Below are positions 8,671-17,727 of a stretch of 64,000 nucleotides of DNA, one piece after another (within the stretch, counting starts at the first letter, position 1; each line of letters begins with the position of its first letter). Made by a program: the position numbers and the translations under genes. This stretch comes from Nocardia vulneris (GTDB taxonomy: Bacteria > Actinomycetota > Actinomycetes > Mycobacteriales > Mycobacteriaceae): the NCBI RefSeq assembly GCF_001613425.1, contig NZ_BDCI01000043.1, positions 62,001-126,000 of the forward strand, given 5' to 3'. The notes beneath the pieces are model-generated. The model did no database searches, was not told the DNA's origin, and saw only the letters and a list, made by a program, of their open reading frames with translations.

Positions 8671-9918
8671 TCATTCGAGCACGACCGGCAGGGACTGCAC
8701 GCCGCGGAAGGTGCTGCTCGGCCGCCAGCGCACCGCCTCGGCAAGCCGCATGTCCGGGTATCTGGCCAGAATTTTCTCGAACGCGAGCCGTGCCTCCAGC
8801 CGGGCGAGCGGCGCGCCGACGCAGTAGTGGATGCCGTGCCCGAACGCCAGATGCCCGCCCTTGGCGGCCTGTCCGATCCGGATGCGGTCCGGGTGCGTGA
8901 ACCGGGCGGGATCGTGATTGGCCGCGAGCAGCGACACCGAGATCAGCTCGTCGGCCGGAATGTCGATGCCCGCCACCGTGATCGGCTCCGCCGTGTACCG
9001 CAGCGTGGACACGTGGACCGGGCCCTCGTAGCGGAGGAACTCTTCGATCGCCGCCGGAATCCGCTCGGGCTCCGCCGTGAGTTCGGTGTACAACGCCCGG
9101 TCCCGCAGCAGCGCGAGCAGGCCGTTGCCGATCAGGTTCACCGTCGTCTCGTGACCGGCCACCAGGATCAGGAACAGCATGGCGATGAGTTCCTGATCGC
9201 TGAGCTTGTCCCCCTCGTGATTGGCCAGGATCAGCTGTGACAGCAGATCCTCCCCGAGGTTCTTGGTGCGTTCGGCGATCAACCCGATCAAATAGGTGGC
9301 CAGTTCGACGCTCGCCGCGGCGCGCTGGGCGGCGGTGGCGTAGAACGGTGAGTCGGCGGCGTCGGGATCCTCGACGTTCTCCGCCGAGGTCGCGGTCATC
9401 GTGGTCGACAGCTCGCGGAACCGGTTCCGGTCGGCCTCGGGCACCCCGAACAGTTCGCAGATGACCGTGATCGGGATCGGCAGCGCGTAGCCCTCGATCA
9501 GGTCGACCTCGGGTGCGTCGGCCATCTTGTCGAGCAGCTCATCGGCCAAAGTCTCGATCCGCGGATGCAATTGATCGACCGTGCGCGCGGTGAAGGCCTT
9601 GCTGACCAGCCTGCGAAGCCGGGTGTGGTCCGGCGGGTCCGAGCTGAGCATGTGTTTCCACAGGTCGGTGCTCACCGCGGTCATTCCGTCGCTCTCGCCG
9701 CGCAGCCTGGTGGTGATCGGCGCGATGCTCGCCGCGTCCTTGCGCACCCGGTCGTCGGCGAGCACCGCGCGCCCGAGCTGGTAGTCGACCACCAGCCAGG
9801 TGGACAGTCCGTTGGGCAGCAGCACGTGATGAACCGGTCCTTGCGCGCGCAGCTCGTCGTAGACGGGGTAGGGGTTGTACAGGAACTCGGTGCCGAGTCT
9901 GATCAGTGGTTTGGTCAT
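8671..9918 (-). CDS. Cytochrome P450 (CYP107-like)
   Basis: A 415-residue soluble bacterial P450 monooxygenase. I-helix AGHETT (254-259), ExxR in EEFLR (Glu293, Arg296), and heme loop FGHGIHYCVGAPLAR with Cys366 are all intact; LSSDPPDHTRLRRLVSKAF is the usual C-helix motif. It would insert oxygen into an unknown substrate using external ferredoxin/reductase partners, none of which is encoded nearby. It is the last gene of a three-gene operon: its ATG overlaps the stop of the upstream gene as ATGA, so translation is probably coupled. The partners suggest a fatty acyl-type substrate, but this is inference. Confidence 0.95.
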   Translation of the reverse strand: MTKPLIRLGTEFLYNPYPVYDELRAQGPVHHVLLPNGLSTWLVVDYQLGRAVLADDRVRKDAASIAPITTRLRGESDGMTAVSTDLWKHMLSSDPPDHTRLRRLVSKAFTARTVDQLHPRIETLADELLDKMADAPEVDLIEGYALPIPITVICELFGVPEADRNRFRELSTTMTATSAENVEDPDAADSPFYATAAQRAAASVELATYLIGLIAERTKNLGEDLLSQLILANHEGDKLSDQELIAMLFLILVAGHETTVNLIGNGLLALLRDRALYTELTAEPERIPAAIEEFLRYEGPVHVSTLRYTAEPITVAGIDIPADELISVSLLAANHDPARFTHPDRIRIGQAAKGGHLAFGHGIHYCVGAPLARLEARLAFEKILARYPDMRLAEAVRWRPSSTFRGVQSLPVVLE

Positions 9919-11303
9919 GAGAACTTCCTGTAGGTCGTACGGCTGCTGCCGTCACCGCTGGTGACGTGCAGGGGTTTCAGATCCCAGCTCTCCGCTACCA
10001 GCCGAGCCAGGAAGACCAATTCCTCGTCGGAGTGCGCCATTTCGGGCTTGAGGCTCTCCAGCACCCACTGGATCTTCCCGTCGAACTGGGAGAACCAGGT
10101 CGCGAGCGCGATCGGCTGCCGGTCGGCGCGCGGCGCGTCGATGCCCTGGAACACCCCGCGCATCATGAACATCGACGGGTTCGCGCCGTGGCGCATCGCG
10201 GTCGGCACGAACGAGTCGACCACGCCCATGTTGGAGCACATGCCGACGGTGATCGGCGCGGTGTCGGCCAGCCGCTCGACCACGCCCTCCGGCAGCACGT
10301 CGATGAGTTCGGCGGGCATGTTCCGCGGCCGCGAGATCGCACCGGAACCCACGTCGTGCGCGTTGGCGAACGCCGCCTTGCTCGCCACCCGCAGCGGCGC
10401 GAGATCGCCACGGTCCAGCCATTCCGGATCCACCACGATCGGCACGCGGGCAAAGGAATTCGAGTCGGCCTGGTCCTGCTCGCGCAGGATCCGCACCGCC
10501 GTCAGCAACACCAGTGCGCCATCCGGACCCACCAGCGCACAGTGCCGCAGCAGATCGGCGACCATCGCGAGGTAGAGCGTGTTGGGCGAGCCGCCGCGCT
10601 GCGCCGCGCGCGTATGCCATTGCGCCGCATCGAAAGTGACGACGACCGAACCCTCCCGCCAGCCGAGCGGCTCGCCCGCCGGGGCAGGTTCGCGCGCCGT
10701 CAACGCCCGCCGCACCGCCGCACGATGTCGCGGATCACGGGCCATCCGACGCGCTTCCGCCGTGACGCCGCGCGCGACGGCGACACTGCGGCGCAAGCCG
10801 TCCAGCAGATCGCCGCGGTGATCGATGACCGCACCGAGCGAGGCCGTCGTGGCGAGTTCGGGATGCACCAGCCCGGCGATCGCCATCAACCCCGCGTGCC
10901 CGTCGGCGATGGCGTGCGAGGCGATGACCGACCACACCATGCCGCCGGACCGGGTGGGCACCGCCGACATCCGCCAGCCGTAACCGTTTTCGGGGTCCAG
11001 CGGGTACTGCGCCTGGGTGTTCGCCCAGGCCAGCATGTCGCACTCGTCGATCGCGGCATGGTCGAGGCTCAGCGGCAGCGCGGCGTCGGCCGGCACCCAG
11101 CGCCAGCGCGCGAACGGCACCGCGGGCCGGTGCACCCGCCGCATGGACGGTCCCGCGCACAGGATCTCGTACATCGAGCGCAGTTGGTCGTCGGTGAGCC
11201 GGTTCGCCAGCACCACGACGGTCTGGCTGATCACCGGCACACCGTGGCCGTGATGGAATCGCAGGAATGCCTTGTCGGTGAGTCCGACGTACACCGGGGA
11301 CAT
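9915..11303 (-). CDS. HxxxDG acyltransferase / condensation-domain-like protein
   Basis: A 462-residue protein of the CoA-dependent acyltransferase fold (condensation / WS-DGAT / PapA group), judged by SHAIADG (His130, Asp134, Gly135), the HxxxDG catalytic motif. The first residue of the common HHxxxDG form is Ser here. Around it, GYGWRMSAVPTRSGG precedes the motif and a second half begins after the Arg/Ala-rich linker near 190-225. No carrier, adenylation or transmembrane domain is fused, so it would act as a free-standing ester- or amide-forming enzyme. The start is fixed by context: ATG at 11303 shares its A with the TGA of the thioesterase gene, and the stop overlaps the P450 start. Family assignment is moderate and the substrate is unknown. 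Confidence 0.8.
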   Translation of the reverse strand: MSPVYVGLTDKAFLRFHHGHGVPVISQTVVVLANRLTDDQLRSMYEILCAGPSMRRVHRPAVPFARWRWVPADAALPLSLDHAAIDECDMLAWANTQAQYPLDPENGYGWRMSAVPTRSGGMVWSVIASHAIADGHAGLMAIAGLVHPELATTASLGAVIDHRGDLLDGLRRSVAVARGVTAEARRMARDPRHRAAVRRALTAREPAPAGEPLGWREGSVVVTFDAAQWHTRAAQRGGSPNTLYLAMVADLLRHCALVGPDGALVLLTAVRILREQDQADSNSFARVPIVVDPEWLDRGDLAPLRVASKAAFANAHDVGSGAISRPRNMPAELIDVLPEGVVERLADTAPITVGMCSNMGVVDSFVPTAMRHGANPSMFMMRGVFQGIDAPRADRQPIALATWFSQFDGKIQWVLESLKPEMAHSDEELVFLARLVAESWDLKPLHVTSGDGSSRTTYRKFS

Positions 11304-12127
11304 CAGGAGGCCGCCTTCGCGGTCAGCGCGGCCTCGAGTTCCGGTTCGGCCAGCCGCAGCATCCGTTCCTGCGCCACCATCGCGACCAACTGGCCTGCCC
11401 GGCTGAAGATCCGGCCCTGGGTGAAGGCCCGGCCGCCTTCGGCCGAGGGCGAGATCTCGTCGTAGAGCAACCAATCGTCGACCCGGCACGGCCGCAGGAA
11501 CCAGATCGAATAGTCGAGCGCGGCGGTCTGGATGGCGATGCCCGGATACGGTGCGACCGCGGCGCCGAGCAAGGTCATATCGCTGGCATAGGTCAGCGCG
11601 CAGCTGTGAGTCACCGTGCAGGCCGGCAGCTCGCCGGTGTATCGCAGCCAAACCTGCTGGCGCGCAGCATGTGTCGGACCATCCGGGACCCGCCGGATAT
11701 CCCAGCCCGCCCATTCGTTGCCTGCGTCGTCCGCGCCGATCCGCGGCAGCGCTTCCGGGTCGGGCGCGTCCGGGCACGGGTCGGCGTGGCGCACCCCGCG
11801 GTCACCCACGTGGTACGAGGCGACCATCAGGAAGGTCTCCTTGCCGTGCTGCACCGCCCGGATCCGGCGCACCGCGAACGAGCGCCCGTGCTTGACCGTG
11901 TCGACCAGGTAGTCGATCGGGACCTCCGGCGTGGTCGGCCGGACGAAGTATCCGTGGATCGAATGCACCATGAACTCGGCGGGCATCCCGGACGAGCCGG
12001 CCGCCAAGGCCCGGGCCGCCACCTCGCCGCCGAAAGTTCGCCTCAGTGCGGTGCGGTGCTGCCGTTTGCCGCGGAAGAAGTTCGGGTCGATTTCCTCTAC
12101 GGCCATCGCGTCGAGTAGTTCAACCAT
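11303..12127 (-). CDS. Acyl-CoA thioesterase II (TesB-like)
   Basis: A 274-residue double-hotdog thioesterase that hydrolyses acyl-CoA to free acid and CoA. Features of the family are FFRGKRQHRTALRRTFGGEVAARAL at the N-terminus (described here in part), the first-hotdog strand SIHGYFVRP, and the C-terminal LDYSIWFLRPCRVDDWLLYD and GRAFTQGRIFSRAGQLVAMVAQE segments. Start ATG 12127 fits the family N-terminus and has GGGAAC upstream. In-frame codons further upstream would add unlike sequence. It is the first gene of the coupled operon leading to the acyltransferase-like and P450 genes. Together they suggest fatty acyl processing; pathway not recognised. Confidence 0.88.
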   Translation of the reverse strand: MVELLDAMAVEEIDPNFFRGKRQHRTALRRTFGGEVAARALAAGSSGMPAEFMVHSIHGYFVRPTTPEVPIDYLVDTVKHGRSFAVRRIRAVQHGKETFLMVASYHVGDRGVRHADPCPDAPDPEALPRIGADDAGNEWAGWDIRRVPDGPTHAARQQVWLRYTGELPACTVTHSCALTYASDMTLLGAAVAPYPGIAIQTAALDYSIWFLRPCRVDDWLLYDEISPSAEGGRAFTQGRIFSRAGQLVAMVAQERMLRLAEPELEAALTAKAAS

Positions 12128-12562
12128 GACGCCACCGTTCCCTTCGATTTCTGAATACCGATGAAGCTCATACCTGACCGTTTTCCGTCGTGCCGATGGC
12201 CCGTCTTTCAACGCTCGTACCGAATACAGTGAACCTGGGGCTAATGCTATTCAAGGCGGTGTAGTCCACCTCACAAGACATTACGGATTCTTTACAGAAT
12301 CAGGCCGCTGACCGGTTAGAAGAGTGCTCAAAACATCCCCGCTCGCTTGGGATTATGCACAACGACTATCGACAGAATTGTCGCATTTTTCGCCCTCGGG
12401 ACCATTCCCACAACCGGCGAATCGGAAATTATCAATTGCGCGAAACGGGCAAAGAATACATATATACAAGAGATCTCGGCGAGACCGACGGCCGAGAAGT
12501 GGCCGCCGACGATCCACCCGCAGTTACCGCCGTGCACACGGCAATTTCGGCACGTCTGGCGA
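12128..12562. other. Non-coding gap with an AT-rich block
   Basis: About 435 bp between the thioesterase start and the MFS stop. It is clearly poorer in GC (for example around 12270-12300 and 12355-12470) than the genes around it. It presumably holds the promoter of the leftward thioesterase operon. Short open frames here lack the codon bias of the neighbours and are not called. Confidence 0.6.
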
Positions 12563-14248
12563 TTACGCGTCCAGGCCGCCGGATTCCCGAAGCGGGATCT
12601 CCTTCCAGCACAGCACGAGCACCGAGGCGAGTACCGCGAGGCCCGCGGACACCAGGTACACCGTCGACATGGCGTCGGCGAAGCCGGTCTTCAGTGGCGC
12701 CGCCAACACCGGATTCAACTGCTGGATGAGCGAACTGTCGTCGAGGATCCGCTGCACCGCCGACGGGTCGTGCCGGACCAGGCCCTGCGCGAACGCGACC
12801 TCGGCCGGATTGCCACTGTGCAGACCGGCCGCGACGGCCCGCTGATAGTCCGGATCGGTGGCCGCAGTCGCGACGGCCGCGTCCACCCGCGCGGGCAGCA
12901 CGCCGAACAGCGTCGACAGCAGGGCCGCGACCCCCAGCGTGCCGCCGACCTGGCGGAAGAACGTCGCCGCCGCGCTCGACACCCCCATGTCCGCGGGAGC
13001 GGCGGCGTTCTGGATCGCCAAAGTAATGGGCTGCAACAGATTTCCGAGCCCGACGCCGGTGATCGCCATGAAGATCATGGTGCGCCAGAGCGGCGTTTCC
13101 GGCGTCAGGTAGTGGAACAGGAACAGACCGGCCGCCACAGCCGCAGTGCCGGCGAGGGGGAACACGCGATAGCGACCGGTCCGGCTGATCAGCCGGTTGG
13201 ACACGGCCGAGCCCACCAGCAGCCCGACCACCATCGGCAACAGTTGCAGACCCGCCGCGACCGGACTGGCGCCCCGCACCACCTGGAGATACTGCGGCAC
13301 GAGGATGATGCCGCCGAACAGCGCCGCCCCGACCACCAGCGCGATCACGACACCCAGCGCAAACGTGCGATTTCGGAACAGCCGCAACGGAATCAACGCG
13401 CCGTCACCCATTCTGGCCTCGATGGCGACGAACGCGATCAGCCCGATTCCACCGACCAGGTAGCAGATCACCGCGCCGGCAGCGGTCCAACCCCAGCTAC
13501 GTCCCTGTTCCGCGACGATCAGGATCGGCGTGATGCCGACCGCGAACGCGGCGGTGCCCAGCCAGTCGACCGCGACCCGTTCTCGATCCGCCCGCGGAAT
13601 CCTGACCACGCGATACACCACCACCAGCGCGATCAAGCCCACCGGAACATTGACCAAAAAGACCCAGCGCCAGCCGGTTACACCCAGAATGCTGTGCTGC
13701 CCAGCGAAGAGACCGCCGAGCACCGGGCCGATCACGCTGGCCAGGGCCCAGGTCGCCAAGAAGTGACCCTGATACTTCGCCCGATCCCGCGGGCTCACGA
13801 TGTCCCCGAGCACCGCCGAGGCCAGCGACATCAGCCCGCCCGCGCCGACACCCTGGATCGCCCGGAACACCGCCAGCTCGTACATCGATTGCGCCACCGT
13901 GCACAGTAGCGATCCGCCCACGAAAATCACGATCGCGGCGAGCAGAAAAGGCCTGCGGCCGTACATATCCGACAATTTTCCGTACAACGGCGTGGTCAAC
14001 GTTGCGGTGATCAGGTACGCGGTGGTGACCCACGCCTGCAACGAATACCCGGACAGATCGTCGGCGATGGTCCGCACCGCCGTGGCCGTGATGGTCTGAT
14101 CCAGCGCCGCCATGAACATCCCGAGCACCAGGCCACTCAGGATGATCAACACCTGCCGATGGGTGAAGCCGCCCGGATTGTCCGAAGGGGCCGCCGCCGA
14201 TTCGGTCCGCTGCGTCCGTTTCCCGGTATGCCGAATAGGCAGCGCCAT
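12563..14248 (-). CDS. MFS drug:proton antiporter, DHA2 (EmrB/QacA) family
   Basis: A 561-residue inner-membrane exporter with about 14 predicted spans. It carries the DHA2 signatures: the LDQTITATAVRTI motif in TM1, GKLSDMYGRRPF (motif A loop, about 115-126) and the GPVLGGLFA motif C in TM5. The last 90 residues form the long external loop and final helix typical of 14-TM members. It would expel hydrophobic or cationic compounds using the proton gradient. It lies upstream of the thioesterase/acyltransferase/P450 operon on the same strand, separated by 435 bp, so a role in exporting that operon's product is possible but unproven. No adjacent TetR or MarR gene is seen. Confidence 0.93.
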   Translation of the reverse strand: MALPIRHTGKRTQRTESAAAPSDNPGGFTHRQVLIILSGLVLGMFMAALDQTITATAVRTIADDLSGYSLQAWVTTAYLITATLTTPLYGKLSDMYGRRPFLLAAIVIFVGGSLLCTVAQSMYELAVFRAIQGVGAGGLMSLASAVLGDIVSPRDRAKYQGHFLATWALASVIGPVLGGLFAGQHSILGVTGWRWVFLVNVPVGLIALVVVYRVVRIPRADRERVAVDWLGTAAFAVGITPILIVAEQGRSWGWTAAGAVICYLVGGIGLIAFVAIEARMGDGALIPLRLFRNRTFALGVVIALVVGAALFGGIILVPQYLQVVRGASPVAAGLQLLPMVVGLLVGSAVSNRLISRTGRYRVFPLAGTAAVAAGLFLFHYLTPETPLWRTMIFMAITGVGLGNLLQPITLAIQNAAAPADMGVSSAAATFFRQVGGTLGVAALLSTLFGVLPARVDAAVATAATDPDYQRAVAAGLHSGNPAEVAFAQGLVRHDPSAVQRILDDSSLIQQLNPVLAAPLKTGFADAMSTVYLVSAGLAVLASVLVLCWKEIPLRESGGLDA

Positions 14249-14496
14249 GAGCGCCTCCTGAAATCAGAAGAGAGAGTGCATGATCGGTTGTCAGCGGTCG
14301 CTCTCGTCCCCGGACCGCGGCGGTGATCCGCCCAGAAGCTACGCAATGCGAAGTAGTCACGATAAACCTGACACGGCGTCTCAGGTAACCCGGTGTGTCG
14401 GCTATCTCACCGCCATCCCATTTGTGGCGTGCATCACGCCCATGCGGGCTTCGCCGCGGCACCGCACACCGCAAACAGACGCCCCGACCAGGCGTT
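14249..14496. other. Non-coding gap upstream of the MFS gene and tRNA
   Basis: Holds the divergent control regions of the leftward exporter and the rightward tRNA. No open frame with normal codon use and no long dyad was seen. Confidence 0.5.
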
Positions 14497-14525
14497 TTCG
14501 CATCCGCCCCCGAGGTGTGTAAGGT
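14497..14525 (+). promoter_or_regulatory. Putative tRNA promoter
   Basis: TTCGCA (14497-14502) and TAAGGT (14520-14525) are separated by 17 bp and end 13 bp before the mature tRNA 5' end. Spacing and position fit a housekeeping sigma promoter. Confidence 0.5.
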
Positions 14526-14538
14526 TGGGGACACCCAA

Positions 14539-14612
14539 CGCGGGGTGGAGCAGCTCGGTAGCTCGCTGGGCTCATAACCCAGAGGTCGCAGGTTCAAATC
14601 CTGTCCCCGCTA
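14539..14612 (+). tRNA. Initiator tRNA-fMet (CAT)
   Basis: A 74-nt cloverleaf with anticodon CAT in loop CTCATAA. Initiator features are present: an unpaired first base (C1 opposite T72) and three consecutive G:C pairs closing the anticodon stem (GGG/CCC). The acceptor pairing is GCGGGG with CCCCGC and the T-loop is GGTTCAAATCC. The discriminator is A73 and CCA is not encoded. Flanked by its own promoter and a strong terminator, so it is a single-gene unit. Confidence 0.97.
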
Positions 14613-14618
14613 CAGCAC

Positions 14619-14664
14619 AGCCTAGGCCGGAGACTTACCAAAGTCTCCGGCCTGGGCTATTTTT
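14619..14664 (+). terminator. Strong intrinsic terminator after tRNA-fMet
   Basis: An 18-bp stem with one G-T wobble, inner arms GGCCGGAGACTT / AAGTCTCCGGCC around the tetraloop ACCA, followed by ATTTTT. This is the most canonical rho-independent terminator in the window. Confidence 0.93.
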
Positions 14665-14673
14665 CGGCCCGGG

Positions 14674-16291
14674 TCAGCGCGCCGGCTCGAGCTCGGCGTG
14701 CATGAGGTAGACGTTGTAGGTGTCCCATGCGGAGAGGGTGAAGTACAGGTCCGTGGCGGTCGACCAGGGATGGATGAAACCCCCGTACAAAGTCGGATAG
14801 TCCGCAGCCCCGACCAGCGTGACGGGATCGGTCCACGCGCCCTGCGGCGTCGCTGCGGTGCGCAGCACGATCGACGCGCGCGCGGGATCCAGATACATCA
14901 TCTGCCACTGCCCCGTCGCCTCGTCGAACCGCACCGACAGCTCACCCGCCATTCCGGAAGCTATTGGGGTGGCATGATTTTCGGCAGCGGGTGCCCACGT
15001 CTCGCTGGCCCAGTACTGGTAGGCGGACTTGTTGAGCACCTCGTCCTTGGGCACCCTGGCCAGTCCGATCTGGCCGAAACGCCCGTTGGGCGTGCCGAAC
15101 ATGTAGACGTAGTCGCCCTGCGGCGCCATCGCCGTAACCTGGAACCGATTTTCCCCGAAGATGTTGTCCCACTTGGCATGCTGGCTCTTGGTCCAGGTCG
15201 AGCCGTTGTCGTCGGAGTAGGCGAGCCCGCCGTAGTTGGTCGACCATTTCCCCGGGGTTTCGTGCCAACGGTTCACCGACATGAAGCTCAGGTACTGGCG
15301 ATTCCCGAGGGCGAACCCAGAGGTCGGGATGGCAGTGGTCTCCCAGTTGGTGATCTTGCGGCTGCTGAGCACTTCCGCGGCATGGCAGCGACTGTCCTGC
15401 ACCATGTTGTCGATGATCAGTCCTTTGGACAGATCCCGATTGGTGCTGTAGCCGAGCACGTTGCTGCGCCAGTCCGGCCCGCCGACCGCGCCCGCTTCCC
15501 AGCCCTCGCCGAAAGTGCCACCGAAGACCACCGCGACCTCGCCTGGTCTGGTCTCCCAGACGATCCCGAGATCGGTGCCGTCGACCTGCCAGCGCATATC
15601 GGTACGGTTCTGCGATCCGTGCCCGGTCACCTGACCGACCAGGTCGACCGAACCTACTCGCGGCGCCGGCACCGGCTCGCTGACCGGACCGGGTTCGGCC
15701 GGATGCACCACCTCGGGTGGCGCGGCTGCGGCGGATCGCCCGGACCACCGGGAACCGGTATCGGAAACGGCTCCAACTCCGGCCGGATCCGTACCCCCGG
15801 CCACTCGATCCTGTCGGGTAGGGAACTCCCTGAACCCGAACCAGAATCCAGGCCCGAGCCCGAGCCCGAGGACGACCCGGTACCGCTGCCCGGGTCAGGC
15901 GCGGGCTCCTCGCGTCCAGGCGTATCCCGGATATCGGGACACGGATTCCGGCACGGATCAGCCGGTAGTGGCTGCGGTTCGATCCGGGTGTCGAGCTGCG
16001 GCGGATCGGGTACCGGCACCGGGATGATGTCGGGAATCCGCAGCGGGATATCGAGTGCGGCGGGGGCGGTACGGGAGCCGCAGACGGCGCTGCACTCTGC
16101 TCCGGCGTCCGCCGCAACGGATCGAATCCGGTCTCCCCGCAACTGTTCACCGGCGGCGGCGCCCACTAATACGTTTCGGCCCGCACAGCAGGCATCGGCA
16201 GGGCCAGCAACGCAGCAAGCACCACCCCGAACAGCGCCGACACGCGAGGCGCCGCCGCGTTCAAGACTGCCCAACCCGACCGGAGCCCCAC
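14674..16291 (-). pseudogene. Secreted DUF4185 protein gene, disrupted by one stop and two frameshifts
   Basis: The last 340 residues (14674 to about 15720) are a clean DUF4185 domain, a predicted five-bladed propeller of exported actinobacterial proteins (WQVDGTDLGIVWE, NYGGLAYSDDNGSTW, YGGFIHPWS). The 5' part is spread over other frames. A GTG at 16291 with AGGTGG upstream starts a good Sec signal peptide ending in AVRA, then meets an in-frame TAG at 16168-16166. The same frame continues with APPPVNSCGETGFDP, then moves by one base at the five-G run 16062-16066 into a Pro-rich/SGSG linker (about 16061-15740), then by one more base near 15720-15745 into the propeller. Both shifts look like single-base losses. 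Either a decaying gene or assembly errors; if only the last frame is expressed, the protein lacks a signal peptide. Confidence 0.75.
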
Positions 16292-16599
16292 ACGTTATCG
16301 ACCACCTATCGAATCAGGTCGTGGACGGCAAATAGACGCTGGAAAAGCGTAGCAAGGGGAAGCCGCGAAATCCGGCATCGACACCCCGACGAGGATCCCA
16401 CTGGGACCACGTCTCGACGAGGTCTCCGGCAAGGTTGGCAGAAGCCATGGCTGCCTGATCTTCGAGCACGCGACGAAGAACGGGTACATTCACAGGACGT
16501 CGGCGGCCAACGGGGGGCTGGAAATGGCGAGTCGCCAAAAGACCTTGCCTTGCAAGAAGACCCGGATGGGGACCCACGACGCGAACCTCGACCGGATTG
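16292..16599. other. Non-coding gap, about 300 bp
   Basis: Separates the divergent DUF4185 remnant and the small paralogue pair. Less GC-biased than the genes nearby; no convincing frame, dyad or RNA was seen. Confidence 0.5.
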
Positions 16600-16992
16600 G
16601 TGACTGATTTGGACCACGTGAACCACGACACCGCAGACGAGCCGCCTGCCGCCGGACCGTGGCAGCTACGGTTCGAACCAGGGACGACGAAGGAAAACAT
16701 CGCGCGCGTAGCGGATTTCGCTGTTGCAGAGGGTTTGTGCGATCCCGGCTCGGCGGAATTGCTCCGCGCGGGTCGGGATCCGCGGTACTGGTACTCCGGC
16801 GCGCTGGAACGCGCCGAGGTCGACGTACACCGTCTGGTCCTGCGCAAAGCGCTGGCCGACGAGCCACTGAGTGCCGCGGATCTCGACCCACTGCGCGACG
16901 CTGTCCAGCGGTTCGACGAATGGTTACGCACCCTCGCCTATCCGCGCGAAGAGATCTACGACGCGGACACCACGTTCTTCGATTTCGATTAG
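16600..16992 (+). CDS. Hypothetical protein, first of two tandem paralogues
   Basis: A 130-residue soluble acidic protein of unknown function. Its core (WQLRFEPGTTKENIARVADFA) aligns with the next gene's core (WQILFPDGLTEEQVAHLAQFA), and both continue with a conserved Arg, Tyr, Asp/Glu-Arg-Ala pattern and a terminal Leu-Asp/Asp-Glu-Trp motif (RFDEWLRTL versus AELDDWAESS). It is longer than its partner by a disordered N-terminus and an acidic tail DADTTFFDFD. GTG 16600 is used; a TTG at 16597 is adjacent and no strong ribosome site helps decide. The downstream gene starts 14 bp after its stop, so they form one operon. Confidence 0.7.
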   Translation: MTDLDHVNHDTADEPPAAGPWQLRFEPGTTKENIARVADFAVAEGLCDPGSAELLRAGRDPRYWYSGALERAEVDVHRLVLRKALADEPLSAADLDPLRDAVQRFDEWLRTLAYPREEIYDADTTFFDFD

Positions 16993-17005
16993 GCAGGAGC
17001 CGCGC

Positions 17006-17302
17006 ATGACCGAGACCGCTACCCATCGGTGGCAGATCCTGTTCCCGGACGGACTGACCGAAGAACAGGTGGCTCACCTGGCACAATTCGCCGCGGACAG
17101 CGGCATCGAGCAAACGGCGAACGGTGTCGACGATCGTTCGGTGTTCCGCTACGAATACGACCGCGCGACGGTCGAGCTGTATCGCCACCTGTTCCAGAAG
17201 ATTCTCGACGGTGCCGAGCTCACCGCGAACAATCGTCTGGTGCTCACCGATCGGCTGGCCGAACTCGATGATTGGGCCGAGTCCAGTACTGCGACAGACT
17301 GA
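17006..17302 (+). CDS. Hypothetical protein, second of two tandem paralogues
   Basis: A 98-residue acidic protein related to the preceding gene across its whole length. AGGAG is spaced 6 bp before the ATG at 17006, which fixes the start against longer frames. There is no signal peptide or membrane span, and the predicted structure is mainly helical. Close spacing and shared ancestry suggest the two proteins form a hetero-oligomer or perform variants of one task; what that is cannot be read from the sequence. Confidence 0.75.
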   Translation: MTETATHRWQILFPDGLTEEQVAHLAQFAADSGIEQTANGVDDRSVFRYEYDRATVELYRHLFQKILDGAELTANNRLVLTDRLAELDDWAESSTATD

Positions 17303-17388
17303 TTGACCCGCCCACACCCCGATGACGGCACGGCCGGGCGAGGTCGGACAGGGCGGCACGTGCCGTGTGGTTCACCGGGAACGATTGA

Positions 17389-17646
17389 TCAATCCTTGTC
17401 GCGTTCCGTGCGCGCCTGCGCCTTCAGGGCGGCGCTCAACTGTGAGTCGGCTCGCAGGAGTTCGATGCCGATCAGTTCGCCGTCCGCGCCGAAGTCGAGT
17501 GCGGCGACCACCTCGTTGTCCGTGCTGTCTTGGACCGGGAGGGTTCGTGCGGCGTAGCGCGGGCCGGCGGTGTTCTGCCGTAGTGCGAGGTAGGCGACGT
17601 TGTGCTGGTCGTCCCAGGTCACGTAGTCGATGAGGTCGGGGTTCAT
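17389..17646 (-). CDS. DUF2283 family protein
   Basis: An 85-residue protein with the DUF2283 layout: a short strand with YVTWDDQHNVAYLAL, a middle strand TLPVQDSTDNEVVAALDFGADGEL (shown here in part terms) and the closing GIELLRAD motif. Members are small beta proteins found as orphan genes or beside toxin and regulator genes; their activity is unknown. It follows the LuxR-type regulator gene on the same strand after an 81-bp gap. Confidence 0.8.
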   Translation of the reverse strand: MNPDLIDYVTWDDQHNVAYLALRQNTAGPRYAARTLPVQDSTDNEVVAALDFGADGELIGIELLRADSQLSAALKAQARTERDKD

Positions 17647-17727
17647 GCTCGGATCCTTCGGTAGTCGTGGAGTCGCCGCAGCCGCTGCGGGCGGCTGCTG
17701 GTCGTGCGGGCGTGCGGTCCGCGCCGG

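Noticed and set aside
11304..11777. Longer N-terminus for the acyltransferase-like protein
   Set aside because: It overlaps the thioesterase gene in another frame; the ATG at 11303 sits in a classic TGATG coupling junction.
16166..16168. In-frame TAG as a programmed readthrough or recoded amino acid
   Set aside because: Two more frame breaks lie downstream in the same gene, so decay or sequence error is simpler; no recoding machinery is visible.
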